A stretch of DNA of 64,000 nt, from contig DAHUZE010000102.1 of the NCBI GenBank assembly GCA_027306755.1, positions 1-64,000 on the forward strand. The letters are read 5' to 3'. Under the pieces are notes generated by a model. It worked only from the letters and a program-made list of their open reading frames with translations, searched no databases and had not been told where the DNA came from. Every line of letters starts with the position of its first letter. Within the stretch, counting starts at the first letter, position 1. The position numbers and the translations under genes were made by a program. This document shows, in pieces, positions 1 through 8,070 of this stretch. The DNA is from Acidimicrobiaceae bacterium (GTDB taxonomy: Bacteria; Actinomycetota; Acidimicrobiia; Acidimicrobiales; RAAP-2).

Positions 1-190
1 GGCGGGCCAGCCCGTCGCGCATGGCGGCAGCGCGCGCCCTGAAGGTGGCCACGTCAACGACGTAGGCGGGCGTGCCGAACCGTTCGGCGATCTCCGCCCG
101 GGGCACGCCACCCACCGAGATCTCACCGTCCTCGCCGACGACGGCAGTGTCGGGGAGCAGCGCGGAAAGGGGGTTGCCGACGGCGGTCAC
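1..190 (-). CDS. lysA: Diaminopimelate decarboxylase-like protein, N-terminal part (cut by window edge)
   Basis: Only the first 63 codons lie in the window; the gene runs off the left edge. Read from a GTG at 190, the protein carries a GEISVGGVPRAEIAERFGTP stretch followed by AYVVDVATFRARA. That is the typical start of fold-III PLP decarboxylases such as LysA (GTPLYVYD.ATLR.R), which decarboxylate meso-diaminopimelate to lysine. The PLP lysine and active-site cysteine lie outside the window, so another decarboxylase of the same fold is possible. The start codon overlaps the stop of the upstream TetR gene as GTGA, which suggests translational coupling. Confidence 0.6.
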   Translation of the reverse strand, partial: MTAVGNPLSALLPDTAVVGEDGEISVGGVPRAEIAERFGTPAYVVDVATFRARAAAMRDGLAR

Positions 191-930
191 GGCGCTGAGC
201 TCGGAGGCGGCCCGCCGCCATCGCGTCCGAGCATCCGCTGCACGACCAGCATGCACTGCTCGAACACCTCATCAGGGATCGCCGTGCGCTGGTCCCACAC
301 GACGAAGCGCATCCCCACCAGCTGCCCCACGGCCACCAGCGCCCAGGCCAGCACCGTGGGGTCGCACCGCGCCACCTCGCCGGTGTCCATCGCCGCGCCC
401 AGGGCCCGCACGTACCCCTCGATGATCGACTCGTAGTGGCGGTGCATCGCGTCCGGGGCGACGAACTCGGCCTCACGGATCACGCGATAGAGGGCCGGGT
501 GCTCGGCGGTGAACCTGAAGAAGGCGCCGAACCCCCGCCGCTCGGCGTCGTACCGGTCGGACCCGGCGGCCGCAGCGACCGACATGGCCTCACGCAGCCG
601 CAGGTTGAGGTCCGTGACGAGCTCTTCGAAGATCTGCTGCTTGGAGCGGAAGTAGATGTAGAAGGTGCCTTGGGCCACCCCGGCCCGCTCCACGATGCGG
701 ACGATCGAGGCGTCGTGGTAGGAGAGCTCGGCAAAGACGGCTTCCGCCGCGTCCAGGAGGCGCCGGCGCGTCTGGCGGCCCCGGCTGGCTCGCCGGCGCG
801 GCGGGATCGGGTCGCCGGCCGGCTGGCTCGCCGGTTCGCCCGCCTCCCTCGTCCGCCCCGTGGCCATGGACGCCATGTTCCGGCTGCAGCCCCCCGGATC
901 GTCACCTACGACAGGTGATTCGTGTGTCAT
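187..930 (-). CDS. TetR-family transcriptional regulator
   Basis: This is a TetR/AcrR repressor of up to 247 residues. The helix-turn-helix lies around residues 50-100, from TRRRLLDAAEAVFAEL through RIVERAGVAQGTFYIYF to SKQQIFEEL. The C-terminal ligand domain is unassigned. The start is uncertain: ATG at 930 has no ribosome-binding site and would place the operator-like dyad at 902-918 inside the coding region. ATGs at 876 or 867 (residues 19 and 22) are credible alternatives, and the first 45 residues are low complexity. The gene is divergent from the liv transport operon and overlaps the lysA-like gene by GTGA. The likely role is control of the divergent liv operon and of its own transcript, with an acyl-CoA or the imported compound as ligand (inference). 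Confidence 0.85.
   Translation of the reverse strand: MTHESPVVGDDPGGCSRNMASMATGRTREAGEPASQPAGDPIPPRRRASRGRQTRRRLLDAAEAVFAELSYHDASIVRIVERAGVAQGTFYIYFRSKQQIFEELVTDLNLRLREAMSVAAAAGSDRYDAERRGFGAFFRFTAEHPALYRVIREAEFVAPDAMHRHYESIIEGYVRALGAAMDTGEVARCDPTVLAWALVAVGQLVGMRFVVWDQRTAIPDEVFEQCMLVVQRMLGRDGGGPPPSSAP
902..921. promoter_or_regulatory. Operator-like dyad, site 1 (TetR/liv intergenic region)
   Basis: TCACCT and AGGTGA form a perfect 6-bp dyad around a 5-base centre (902-918). The right arm is part of GACAGGTGATTC (910-921), which recurs as an exact inverted copy at 1037-1048. This is a candidate binding site for the adjacent TetR regulator; the assignment is inferred from position and symmetry. 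Confidence 0.5.
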
Positions 931-1000
931 TCAACCGGCACGGGTCCGGAATGTCAATCGTCCTCCCAGCGCTGGCGACCGCTGGAGGTGGGCGACACTC

Positions 1001-1048
1001 TTGACAACTATGTTGCAATCGTGTAGTCCGTCAAGTGAATCACCTGTC
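1001..1048 (+). promoter_or_regulatory. Candidate liv promoter with operator-like site 2
   Basis: TTGACA at 1001-1006 is a consensus -35 hexamer. A weak -10 (TAGTCC) follows at 1024-1029 after a 17-base spacer. GAATCACCTGTC at 1037-1048 is the exact inverted copy of site 1 and would sit on the expected transcription start, where a bound repressor would block initiation. Confidence 0.45.
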
Positions 1049-1088
1049 ATCTTGCGCCGGGTAGTGGCACGTGGTCGGGGGGAGGACG

Positions 1089-1832
1089 ATGACCGAGGAG
1101 CCGGTGCTCGAGCTCCGCTCCGTGCGCGTCGTGTACGGCGGGGTGCTCGCTGTCGACGACATCTCCCTGGCCGTCGAGCCCGGTCACGCGGTCTGCCTCC
1201 TCGGCCCCAACGGCGCCGGCAAGACGACGATCCTGCGGGCGGTGTCCGGGCTGCTCGGGTTCCACGGCGGCCGCGTGGTTGCCGGCAACGTCCGGTACCG
1301 AGGACGGGACGTGACCGGGGCCGCGGCCGACCGGCTGGTGCGGCTGGGTATCTGCCAGGTGCTCGAGCGCCGCCACGTGTTCGCCGACCTGACGGTGGCC
1401 GACAATCTACGCGCCGGTGCGTTCGCTCGGCGGGACCGCCGGGCCGTCGCCGGCTCCCAGGACATGGTGCTCGACCTGTTCCCGGTCCTGCGTGAGCGGC
1501 TACGGCAGCAGGCAGGTCTCCTGTCCGGGGGCGAGCAGCAGATGGTGGCCATCGGCCGCGCCCTCATGGGCGGCCCCGAGCTCCTGTTGCTGGACGAGCC
1601 GTCCTTGGGGCTGGCCCCCCTCGTGGTGGCCGACATCGCCGAGGCGCTCCGAGAGGTGCGGACCCGCACCGGGCTGTCGGTCCTCCTGGTCGAGCAGTCC
1701 AGCGCCATGGCCGGGGCCGTCACCGAGCGCAGCTACCTCCTCGAGTCAGGCCGGATCCGGGCCGGCGGCCAGACGGCGGACCTGCTGGCCGACGATCAGG
1801 TGCGCTCGGTGTACCTGGGAGCGTCGGCATGA
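1089..1832 (+). CDS. livF: Branched-chain amino acid-type ABC transporter ATP-binding protein (LivF-like)
   Basis: This 247-residue ATPase is one of two nucleotide-binding subunits of a LivFGHMK-type importer. It has a Walker A GPNGAGKT at 39-46, the signature LSGGEQQ at 145-151 and a Walker B LLLLDEP at 165-171. The LivF-typical QVLERRHVF and LLVEQ segments are also present. ATG at 1089 is chosen because GGGGGGAGG lies just upstream. It is the first gene of an operon with livG, livH, livM and livK, divergent from the TetR gene. The substrate cannot be read from the ATPase; Liv-type systems also import amides, urea, aromatic acids and other small organic acids. Confidence 0.9.
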   Translation: MTEEPVLELRSVRVVYGGVLAVDDISLAVEPGHAVCLLGPNGAGKTTILRAVSGLLGFHGGRVVAGNVRYRGRDVTGAAADRLVRLGICQVLERRHVFADLTVADNLRAGAFARRDRRAVAGSQDMVLDLFPVLRERLRQQAGLLSGGEQQMVAIGRALMGGPELLLLDEPSLGLAPLVVADIAEALREVRTRTGLSVLLVEQSSAMAGAVTERSYLLESGRIRAGGQTADLLADDQVRSVYLGASA

Positions 1833-1891
1833 ACTCAGCGCCCCGCGGGCCGAGACCGGCACCGCCCGCGCAGGCAGGCTGGTGACGGCGG

Positions 1892-2959
1892 GTGGAGGAC
1901 GCTCGGCGCAGAGGACCGGTGGCTGACGGCGCCTCGCACGGCCGGCATGTGGCGCGCCAGCCGGCAGGGGAACCGCCACCGTTCGTGCCTGGCACCGGAG
2001 GGGGGGTGGGACTGGAACCGGGGGCGGGACTGGAACAGGGGGCGGGACTGGAACAGGGGGCGCGGGTTGGGGAGGGGCCGGCGCTGGACGTGGACGGCGT
2101 CGGGCTGCAGTTCGGGGCGCTGTGGGCCTTGTCGGAGGTGAGCTTCTCGGTCGGGCTCCGCGAGCTGTTCGCCGTGATCGGCCCCAACGGCGCCGGCAAG
2201 ACCTCGCTCTTCAACCTGCTGTCACGGGTGTACGAGCCGACGACGGGCCGGATCCGGTGCTTCGGGCGGGACATGGCCGGGCTGCGTCCCCACCACCTCG
2301 CCGGGGTGGGGGTGGGCCGGACCTTCCAGAACCTGGGGCTCTTCCCGCACAGCCCGGTCGTGGACAACGTCCTCGTCGGACGGGCCCACCTCATGAAGTC
2401 GGGAACGGTCCGGGCCGGGCTGCGCCTGCCCTCCGCCCGGCGCGAGGAGCGGCACCACCGCGATGCGGCGATGGAGGCCCTGGCCGCCGTGGGATTGGCG
2501 TCGGTCGCCCACCGGCCGGTGGGTGCGCTCCCCTACGGCATCCAGAAGCGCGTCGAGCTGGCCCGGGCGCTGGCCATGGAACCGAGGCTCCTGTTGCTGG
2601 ACGAGCCGGTGGCGGGGATGAGCCGGAGCGAGCGGAGCGAGATCGTGGACCTCGTCCGCTCCATCCACGCCACCAGGCCGCTGGCCATCGTGCTGGTGGA
2701 GCACGACATGGGGGTCGTCATGGGCCTGGCGCAGCGCGTGCTCGTCCTGGACTTCGGCCGCCCCATCGCTCTCGGCTCGCCCGCCGTCGTGCAGGCAGAT
2801 CCCGAGGTGGTCCGGGCCTACCTCGGCCAGCCGCTGGCCGCCGAACTGGCGGGCCGCGCGGCCGGCCGGACTCCCGCGGGGGGGCTGGCAGCCGGGAGCC
2901 CGCGCGGCCCGGTTCCCGCCGGACCAGCAGGGGAGCCCTCGGGGGGAGGGGCGGATTGA
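1892..2959 (+). CDS. livG: Branched-chain amino acid-type ABC transporter ATP-binding protein (LivG-like)
   Basis: This is the second ATPase subunit of the importer. Numbered from a GTG at 1892 (355 aa), Walker A GPNGAGKT is at 97-104, followed by LPYGIQKRVELARAL (signature region) and LLLLDEPVAGMS (Walker B). Family members normally begin about 8-10 residues before the LDVDGVGLQFGALWAL segment, so the first 60-65 residues are an odd low-complexity extension encoded partly by an 18-bp tandem repeat. The true start may lie near GTG 2090. A Gly/Pro/Ala-rich tail of about 40 residues follows the ATPase core. The stop overlaps the livH start (TTGA). Confidence 0.85.
   Translation: MEDARRRGPVADGASHGRHVARQPAGEPPPFVPGTGGGVGLEPGAGLEQGAGLEQGARVGEGPALDVDGVGLQFGALWALSEVSFSVGLRELFAVIGPNGAGKTSLFNLLSRVYEPTTGRIRCFGRDMAGLRPHHLAGVGVGRTFQNLGLFPHSPVVDNVLVGRAHLMKSGTVRAGLRLPSARREERHHRDAAMEALAAVGLASVAHRPVGALPYGIQKRVELARALAMEPRLLLLDEPVAGMSRSERSEIVDLVRSIHATRPLAIVLVEHDMGVVMGLAQRVLVLDFGRPIALGSPAVVQADPEVVRAYLGQPLAAELAGRAAGRTPAGGLAAGSPRGPVPAGPAGEPSGGGAD
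2008..2061 (+). repeat. 18-bp tandem repeat, three copies
   Basis: Three consecutive 18-bp units (2008-2025, 2026-2043, 2044-2061) differ at one base and encode repeats of Gly-Leu-Glu-Gln/Pro-Gly-Ala in the N-terminal extension of the livG frame. The unit keeps the reading frame, so copy-number change would lengthen the protein without breaking it. Confidence 0.9.
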
Positions 2960-3852
2960 GCACCTTCGTACCGCTCCTCTTCGCCGGCGTGGCCCTGGGC
3001 GCCATCTACGCCTTGATCGCCCTCGGGTTCACCGTGGTCTACCGGGCCAGCCGGGTCATCAACTTCGCCCAGGGTGGACTTCTGGCCCTGGGCGCGTTCG
3101 TCACCTCGTGGATGGTGCTCGACGAGCACCTGCCGTTCTGGGCCGCGTTCGTGTGCGGGACGCTCCTCACGGGCCTGCTCGGACTGGCGTTCCAGCTGTG
3201 GGTGGTCCGCTTCGCCATCGGACGGCCCGAATTCACCATCGTGATGCTCACCCTGGGGCTGGCATCGGTGATCGGCGGGGTCCTGCCGACCCTGTTCGGC
3301 AACAACCCGCGCAGCAACGGGGACGTCTGGGGGGCCAGCTCCGTCCACGTGGGCTCCTACCAGTTCTTCTGGGTTCAGATCTGGACGATCATCGCCGCGA
3401 TCGTGGTGCTGCTGGTCTACGGCGCCTTCACCCGGTTCACCAAGTACGGGCTGGCCATGCGGGGCACCGCGCTGGATCCCGAGGCGGCCACGGCCGTCGG
3501 CATCCCCCTGCGGCGGGTGTACGCCACCACCTGGTTCATCGCCGCCGTCGTCGCCTGCATCGGCGGCGTGTTCCTGGGCGGCTACCCGAGCACCGTCAAC
3601 CCGACAATGGGCAACATCGCCCTGCTGGCCTTCCCCGCCATCATCCTCGGGGGTCTGGACTCGCCCACCGGCGCCATCGTGGGGGGCTTCTCCATCGGGG
3701 TCGTCCAGGAGATGGTCCAGGGGTACCAGCCCCAGCACGCCGCGTGGCTGGGGAACGACTTCTACCTCATCGCCCCCTACCTGGTGATGATCCTGGTGCT
3801 GCTGGTGCGCCCCTACGGGCTCTTCGGCTCCCGCCCGGCGGAGCGGCTGTGA
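2956..3852 (+). CDS. livH: Branched-chain amino acid-type ABC transporter permease (LivH-like)
   Basis: This 298-residue integral membrane permease starts at TTG 2956, which overlaps the livG stop (TTGA) with GGGGGGAGGGG just upstream. The family-typical beginning is visible: GAIYALIALGFTVVYRASR then VINFAQGG. About eight hydrophobic helices follow. The EAA-like coupling region includes GTALDPEAATAVGIPLRRVY. The C-terminal half has the usual GGLDSPTGAIVGG motif. It pairs with the LivM-like protein to form the membrane channel. Confidence 0.9.
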   Translation: MSTFVPLLFAGVALGAIYALIALGFTVVYRASRVINFAQGGLLALGAFVTSWMVLDEHLPFWAAFVCGTLLTGLLGLAFQLWVVRFAIGRPEFTIVMLTLGLASVIGGVLPTLFGNNPRSNGDVWGASSVHVGSYQFFWVQIWTIIAAIVVLLVYGAFTRFTKYGLAMRGTALDPEAATAVGIPLRRVYATTWFIAAVVACIGGVFLGGYPSTVNPTMGNIALLAFPAIILGGLDSPTGAIVGGFSIGVVQEMVQGYQPQHAAWLGNDFYLIAPYLVMILVLLVRPYGLFGSRPAERL

Positions 3853-5048
3853 GCACGGGCCCGAGCATGGCCTCCCCCGCTGGCGCCACGACCGGCACCC
3901 CGCCTGACGCCCCGGCCGGCACCCCGTCTGGCGCGACTACCGGCGCCACACCCGGCGCCACGCCTGGCGCCCCGGGCCCTCCCGGCCGCATGCCGTGGGG
4001 AGCGCGCGCCGTGCTGGGCGTGGCGATCGCCGCGGTGGCTCTCGGCGTCCCGTTCTGGGTGGACGGGTACTGGCGCACCACGTTCGCCTTCGTGGTGATC
4101 GCGGCCATCGGGGCGCTCGGGCTCGACGTGCTCACCGGCTGGACGGGTCAGATCTCCCTGGGGCATGCCTTCTTCCTTGCCGTCGGGGCCTACGTGGGTG
4201 GGTACCTGGGAGCCCACCAGGGCCTCTCGGCGGCGCTGTGGATCCCCGCCGCCGGGGCCGCCGCGGGAGTGCTCGGCGCGGTCGCCGGCCCCGCAGCTCT
4301 GCGACTGCGGGGGCTGTACCTGGCCATCGTCACCATCGGGCTGGTCTACATCGGCTACTACGTCCTGCAGACGTGGACAGGCTTCTCCGGCGGCCCCGGG
4401 GGCGAGTCCCTGCCGCCGGTGACCTTCGGGTCCTGGAACTTCGCCCGCGGGGTGACGGTCGCCGGGCACGTCTTCACACGGGACCAGTGCTACTACTACC
4501 TAGCCCTCCTCCTCCTCGTGCTTGCCATGCTCTACGTGCGCAACGTCACCCGGTCGACGTTGGGGCGCAGCATGGTGGCGGTCAGGGACCGGGAGCTTGC
4601 AGCCGCGGTGCTGGGCGTGCACGTGGCCCGCACCAAGATGCGGGCTTTCGTGATCTCCTCGGTGCTGGCCGGCGTGGCCGGGGCCCTCTACGGATCGTTC
4701 CTCAGCTTTGCCGTGCCGGGCGACTGGGGACTCGTTCTCTCGATCGAGTACGTGGTGATGATCGTGGTCGGGGGGATGGCCTCGCTGTGGGGACCGGTCC
4801 TGGGCGCCCTGTTCGTGGTCGGCCTGCCGGCGCTGCTGCAGAACGTGTCCACAACGCTCACGTTCCTGTCCAACACCACCAGTGGCAACGGCCTGTCCCC
4901 GGCCGACGCGGCGGAGATCGTGTATGGCGTGCTGCTGGTGCTCTTCTTGCTGATCGAGCCGGGGGGGATCGTCGGGATCGGCCGGCGGATCGGGCGGCAA
5001 CTGGCCGGGCGGTTCGCCCGGGCCGGCGGTGGTGCGGGCGGGTCGTGA
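3849..5048 (+). CDS. livM: Branched-chain amino acid-type ABC transporter permease (LivM-like)
   Basis: This is the second permease of the importer, 399 residues from GTG 3849, which overlaps the livH stop (GTGA). The first 45 residues are a Thr/Pro/Gly/Ala low-complexity leader encoded by degenerate repeats, probably cytoplasmic. The membrane core starts around residue 50 and shows LivM hallmarks: GLDVLTGWTGQISLGHAFF, the loop AALRLRGLYLAIVTIGL, and the EAA-type loop RDRELAAAVLGVHVARTKM. About ten helices are predicted by eye. Confidence 0.88.
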   Translation: MSTGPSMASPAGATTGTPPDAPAGTPSGATTGATPGATPGAPGPPGRMPWGARAVLGVAIAAVALGVPFWVDGYWRTTFAFVVIAAIGALGLDVLTGWTGQISLGHAFFLAVGAYVGGYLGAHQGLSAALWIPAAGAAAGVLGAVAGPAALRLRGLYLAIVTIGLVYIGYYVLQTWTGFSGGPGGESLPPVTFGSWNFARGVTVAGHVFTRDQCYYYLALLLLVLAMLYVRNVTRSTLGRSMVAVRDRELAAAVLGVHVARTKMRAFVISSVLAGVAGALYGSFLSFAVPGDWGLVLSIEYVVMIVVGGMASLWGPVLGALFVVGLPALLQNVSTTLTFLSNTTSGNGLSPADAAEIVYGVLLVLFLLIEPGGIVGIGRRIGRQLAGRFARAGGGAGGS

Positions 5049-5186
5049 GGAAGGAGGTGGCGAGAGGGGGCGCGTCCGGGCGGAAGCCCGCGGCGTGGGC
5101 ACGACGCCGTCCGGACGGGACGGCATGACAGACGGGACTACGACGTGACCAAGAGCAAGAGCGAGATGAAGGGAAGAGGTGACCAG

Positions 5187-6473
5187 ATGCAGAGACGGTT
5201 GACCAGGGTCGTCACCGCCGGGGCGCTGGCAGGGTGCGCGGCCATGGGCCTCACCGCCGTCGGGGGCGCTGCCGGGGCGTCGGGATCGTCCCCCGGGGTG
5301 ACACGGGCGCACAAGACCATCACGCTGGGTGTGATCACGCCGCTGTCGGGGGCGGCCGCGCTCATCGGAAAGCCCCTGACCGACGGCAACAAGGCGTACT
5401 TCGACTACCTCAACGCCCACGGCGGCGTGGACGGGTGGAAGATCAAGCTGGACGTCATGACAGACAACTACACAGCCACCAAGTCCGTCAGCGACTTCAG
5501 CAACGAGGTGACAAAGGTGCTCTTCGTGGCCCAGTCACTCGGAAGCCCCACCACCGCGGCCATCGAGTCCTCGGCCGCCCAGCAGAATGTCCTCCTCGGG
5601 ACGGCCGCCCAGGACTCCTCGTTCGTGAACCACAAGATCAACCTGGTCCAGGGCACGCCATACGCCGTCACAGTGGCGAACACGCTCTACTACGTCACCC
5701 AGACGCTCAAGAAGAAGGGCGCCACGTTCGCCATCACGTACAACAACACAGCGTACGGGAAGGACGGTCTGAAGGGCTACCAGGCTGCGCAGTCCGCCTA
5801 CCACTTCAAGACAGTGGCCAAGGAGACCGCGACAGCGACGGAGACGACATTCAACTCGCAGGCAAACGCCCTCAAGAGCTCGGGCGCCAAGTACGTGGTG
5901 CTCACCGTCCTCCCGCTCGAGGCGGCCACCCTCATCGGGACGGCGGCCCTGCTCGGGTACCACCCGCAGTGGATCCTGCAGGGCCCGGCGTGGTCCGAGT
6001 ACCTCATGACCAACAACGGCACCTTTTCGGGCACGCCCACCCCGGTCGAAGGGGCCATGCAGGGCGCGTGGGTCATGGGCTACATCGCCCCGTGGGGCAG
6101 CCACGGGCCGGGCATGACCCAGATGCTGTCGAGCACGTCCAAGTACATGCCGGCCCAGATCCCCGACGGCTACTACGAGTACGGCTACGCCCAGGCGTGG
6201 ATCGAGGGCCAGCTCCTGAAGAAGGTGGTGAGTAGCGGCCACATCACCCGCACAGCCGTGCTGAAGGCCAAGGAGCGCCTCGGGACGGTTTCCACGGGCG
6301 GCCTGTTGCCGGCGTCGGTCTACACGGCGAAGAACGGGCCGGCGGACCGGGAGACCGCGCTGTACAAGGTGACAAAGACAGCGGGGAAGTCCGGGTTCAC
6401 CAAGGAGATCAAAGGCTTCTTCACCTCCAAGCTGGGGCAGAAGATGACCTTCACATCGGCACCCACATCGTGA
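5187..6473 (+). CDS. livK: Extracytoplasmic substrate-binding protein of the Liv-type importer (LivK-like)
   Basis: This is a periplasmic-binding-protein-like protein (Peripla_BP_6 type) of 428 residues. ATG 5187 is preferred over GTG 5145 and ATG 5166 because AGAGGTG lies five bases upstream. The N-terminus MQRRLTR plus a hydrophobic stretch is an export signal. LAGC ending at Cys17 looks like a lipobox, so it may be a lipoprotein, although the hydrophobic run continues after it. The mature part begins with TITLGVITPLSGAAALIGK, standard for this family. Ligand residues cannot be assigned by eye. It lies 138 bases after livM and is followed by a strong hairpin that may end the transport operon. 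Confidence 0.88.
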   Translation: MQRRLTRVVTAGALAGCAAMGLTAVGGAAGASGSSPGVTRAHKTITLGVITPLSGAAALIGKPLTDGNKAYFDYLNAHGGVDGWKIKLDVMTDNYTATKSVSDFSNEVTKVLFVAQSLGSPTTAAIESSAAQQNVLLGTAAQDSSFVNHKINLVQGTPYAVTVANTLYYVTQTLKKKGATFAITYNNTAYGKDGLKGYQAAQSAYHFKTVAKETATATETTFNSQANALKSSGAKYVVLTVLPLEAATLIGTAALLGYHPQWILQGPAWSEYLMTNNGTFSGTPTPVEGAMQGAWVMGYIAPWGSHGPGMTQMLSSTSKYMPAQIPDGYYEYGYAQAWIEGQLLKKVVSSGHITRTAVLKAKERLGTVSTGGLLPASVYTAKNGPADRETALYKVTKTAGKSGFTKEIKGFFTSKLGQKMTFTSAPTS

Positions 6474-6479
6474 GGGCTC

Positions 6480-6513
6480 ATGGGCCCCGCCGGAGCTGTC
6501 CGGCGGGGCCCAT
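6480..6513 (+). terminator. Perfect 15-bp hairpin after livK
   Basis: ATGGGCCCCGCCGGA (6480-6494) pairs perfectly with 6499-6513 across a GCTG loop. There is no T-tract. It starts 6 bases after the livK stop and ends 12 bases before the next start codon, so it could be a T-less terminator, a 3'-end stabiliser, or an element affecting expression of the ligase gene. Confidence 0.7.
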
Positions 6514-6525
6514 GTCCCACCCCGC

Positions 6526-8070
6526 ATGACCGCGACGTGCGCCGTGGGGCGCTGGCTCTGCGACCGCGCCCGGGTTGCCCCGGACCGCCCGGCGCTGCGC
6601 TGCGACGGCGACGCGATCTCGTACTCGCGGCTGCATGCCGCCTCACACCAGGCGGCCGCCGCGATGGGCGGCCTTGTTCGGGGTGACCGGGTGGCGGTGC
6701 TCGCCGGGAACTGCCCCGAGTACGTCGCGCTCCTCTTTGCCGCCGCCCACCGGGGCGTCATGGTGGTTCCGCTCAACCCGCGCCAGTCGGCTCGCGAATT
6801 GGCGTACCAGGTGGTCCACTCGGGCGCTTCGCTGCTGGTGACCGACCGCCCCCGCGGCCCCCTTGCCGGCGAGACCCTCACCGGGCTGACCGGGGCCGGG
6901 CATACGCCCCCCGCGGTGGCCCAGATGGAGGACATCGTGCCGCTTGCCGCTGCGGGCGGCGCCGGACGGTGCAGGCCGCCGGGCTGTCCGGCCACCCCGG
7001 CTGTGCTCGACGACGACGCTCCCCTGCTGCTCGTGTACACCTCGGGCACCACGGGACGGCCCAAGGGAGCCGTCCTCACGCACGCCAACGTGTTCTGGAC
7101 GAACCTGGCCTTCGACCGCCTCGCCGACATCGGCCCCCACGACGTCGTGCTCCAGCTCCTGCCCCAGTTCCATGTGGGCGGCTGGAACTGCCAGCCGCTG
7201 CTGGCGTGGTGGAAGGGCGCGTCGGTGGTCCTCGAGCGATCCTTCGACCCGGACAGGGCGCTGCGGCTGGTCGCCCGGCACGGCGTCACCACCATGATGG
7301 GCGTGCCAGCGATGTACCAGGCGATGGCCGCGGCGGATACGTTCGCCACGGCCGATCTCTCCTCCCTCCGTTACGTGCTCGTGGGGGGCGCGCCGATGCC
7401 CGAGGCGCTGCTCGAGCGCTGGCACGGGCGGGGCGTGCCGATCCTCCAGGGCTACGGCCTCACGGAGGCGTCGCCCAACGTGCTGTGCGTGCCCGCTGCC
7501 GAGGCACACCGGCGCATTGGCTCTGCCGGCGTGGCCTATCCCCACGTGGACGTGGCCCTGGCCGACCCCGAGCACGGGAACGTGCTGGAGGGGCCAGCGG
7601 AGGGGGAGCTGCTCGTGCGGGGGCCGTCGGTCTTCGCCGGCTACTGGCGCGACCCGGAGGCGACGGCGTCGGCCGTGCGGGGTGGCTGGCTGCACACCGG
7701 CGACATCGCCGCCCGGGACGCCGAGGGCTTCTACCGGATCAAGGACCGGCTGAAGGACATGTACATCTCGGGCGGGGAGAACGTGTACCCGGCCGAGGTC
7801 GAGACAGTGCTGGCCGGGCACCCGGGCATCGCCGATGCTGCGGTCCTGGGTGTGCCCGACGAGCGCTGGGGGGAGGCCGGCCTGGCCGTGGTCGTGCTCG
7901 CCCCGGGCGCCGCGGCCACCGGCGACGAGGTCCGGGCCTGGTGCGCAGGGCGCCTGGCCCGCTACAAGGTCCCCCGCGAGGTGCAGTTCTTGGACGCTCT
8001 CCCCCGCTCCGCTGTGGGCAAGGTCGACAAGGTGGTCCTGCGGTCCCGGTTCGGCTCGGGCAGCCGGTGA
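6526..8070 (+). CDS. AMP-forming acyl-CoA synthetase / acid-CoA ligase
   Basis: This 514-residue member of the ANL superfamily activates a carboxylic acid with ATP and CoA through an acyl-adenylate. The P-loop YTSGTTGRPKG is at 171-181. GYGLTEASP near 310 is the A5 motif, and GWLHTGDIA is followed by FYRIKDRLKDMYISGGENVY (A7/A8 hinge). The catalytic lysine motif RSAVGKVDK is near the C-terminus. The length is normal for medium- or long-chain or aromatic acid ligases, and the acid cannot be predicted. No Shine-Dalgarno sequence precedes the ATG. The stop overlaps the next gene (GTGA), and the position after a Liv-type importer suggests activation of an imported acid (inference). Confidence 0.88.
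   Translation: MTATCAVGRWLCDRARVAPDRPALRCDGDAISYSRLHAASHQAAAAMGGLVRGDRVAVLAGNCPEYVALLFAAAHRGVMVVPLNPRQSARELAYQVVHSGASLLVTDRPRGPLAGETLTGLTGAGHTPPAVAQMEDIVPLAAAGGAGRCRPPGCPATPAVLDDDAPLLLVYTSGTTGRPKGAVLTHANVFWTNLAFDRLADIGPHDVVLQLLPQFHVGGWNCQPLLAWWKGASVVLERSFDPDRALRLVARHGVTTMMGVPAMYQAMAAADTFATADLSSLRYVLVGGAPMPEALLERWHGRGVPILQGYGLTEASPNVLCVPAAEAHRRIGSAGVAYPHVDVALADPEHGNVLEGPAEGELLVRGPSVFAGYWRDPEATASAVRGGWLHTGDIAARDAEGFYRIKDRLKDMYISGGENVYPAEVETVLAGHPGIADAAVLGVPDERWGEAGLAVVVLAPGAAATGDEVRAWCAGRLARYKVPREVQFLDALPRSAVGKVDKVVLRSRFGSGSR

Noticed and set aside
1829-1885. 18-codon mini-frame overlapping the livF stop (ATGA) upstream of livG
   Set aside because: There is no evidence that it is translated. 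It could serve as a coupling peptide, but it is too short and compositionally random to claim.
5049-5186. Hairpin-forming region between livM and livK as a terminator or riboswitch
   Set aside because: Short GC-rich palindromes (for example CCGTCCGGACGG near 5108-5119) are expected at this GC content; no conserved riboswitch pattern is visible, and the genes clearly belong together.
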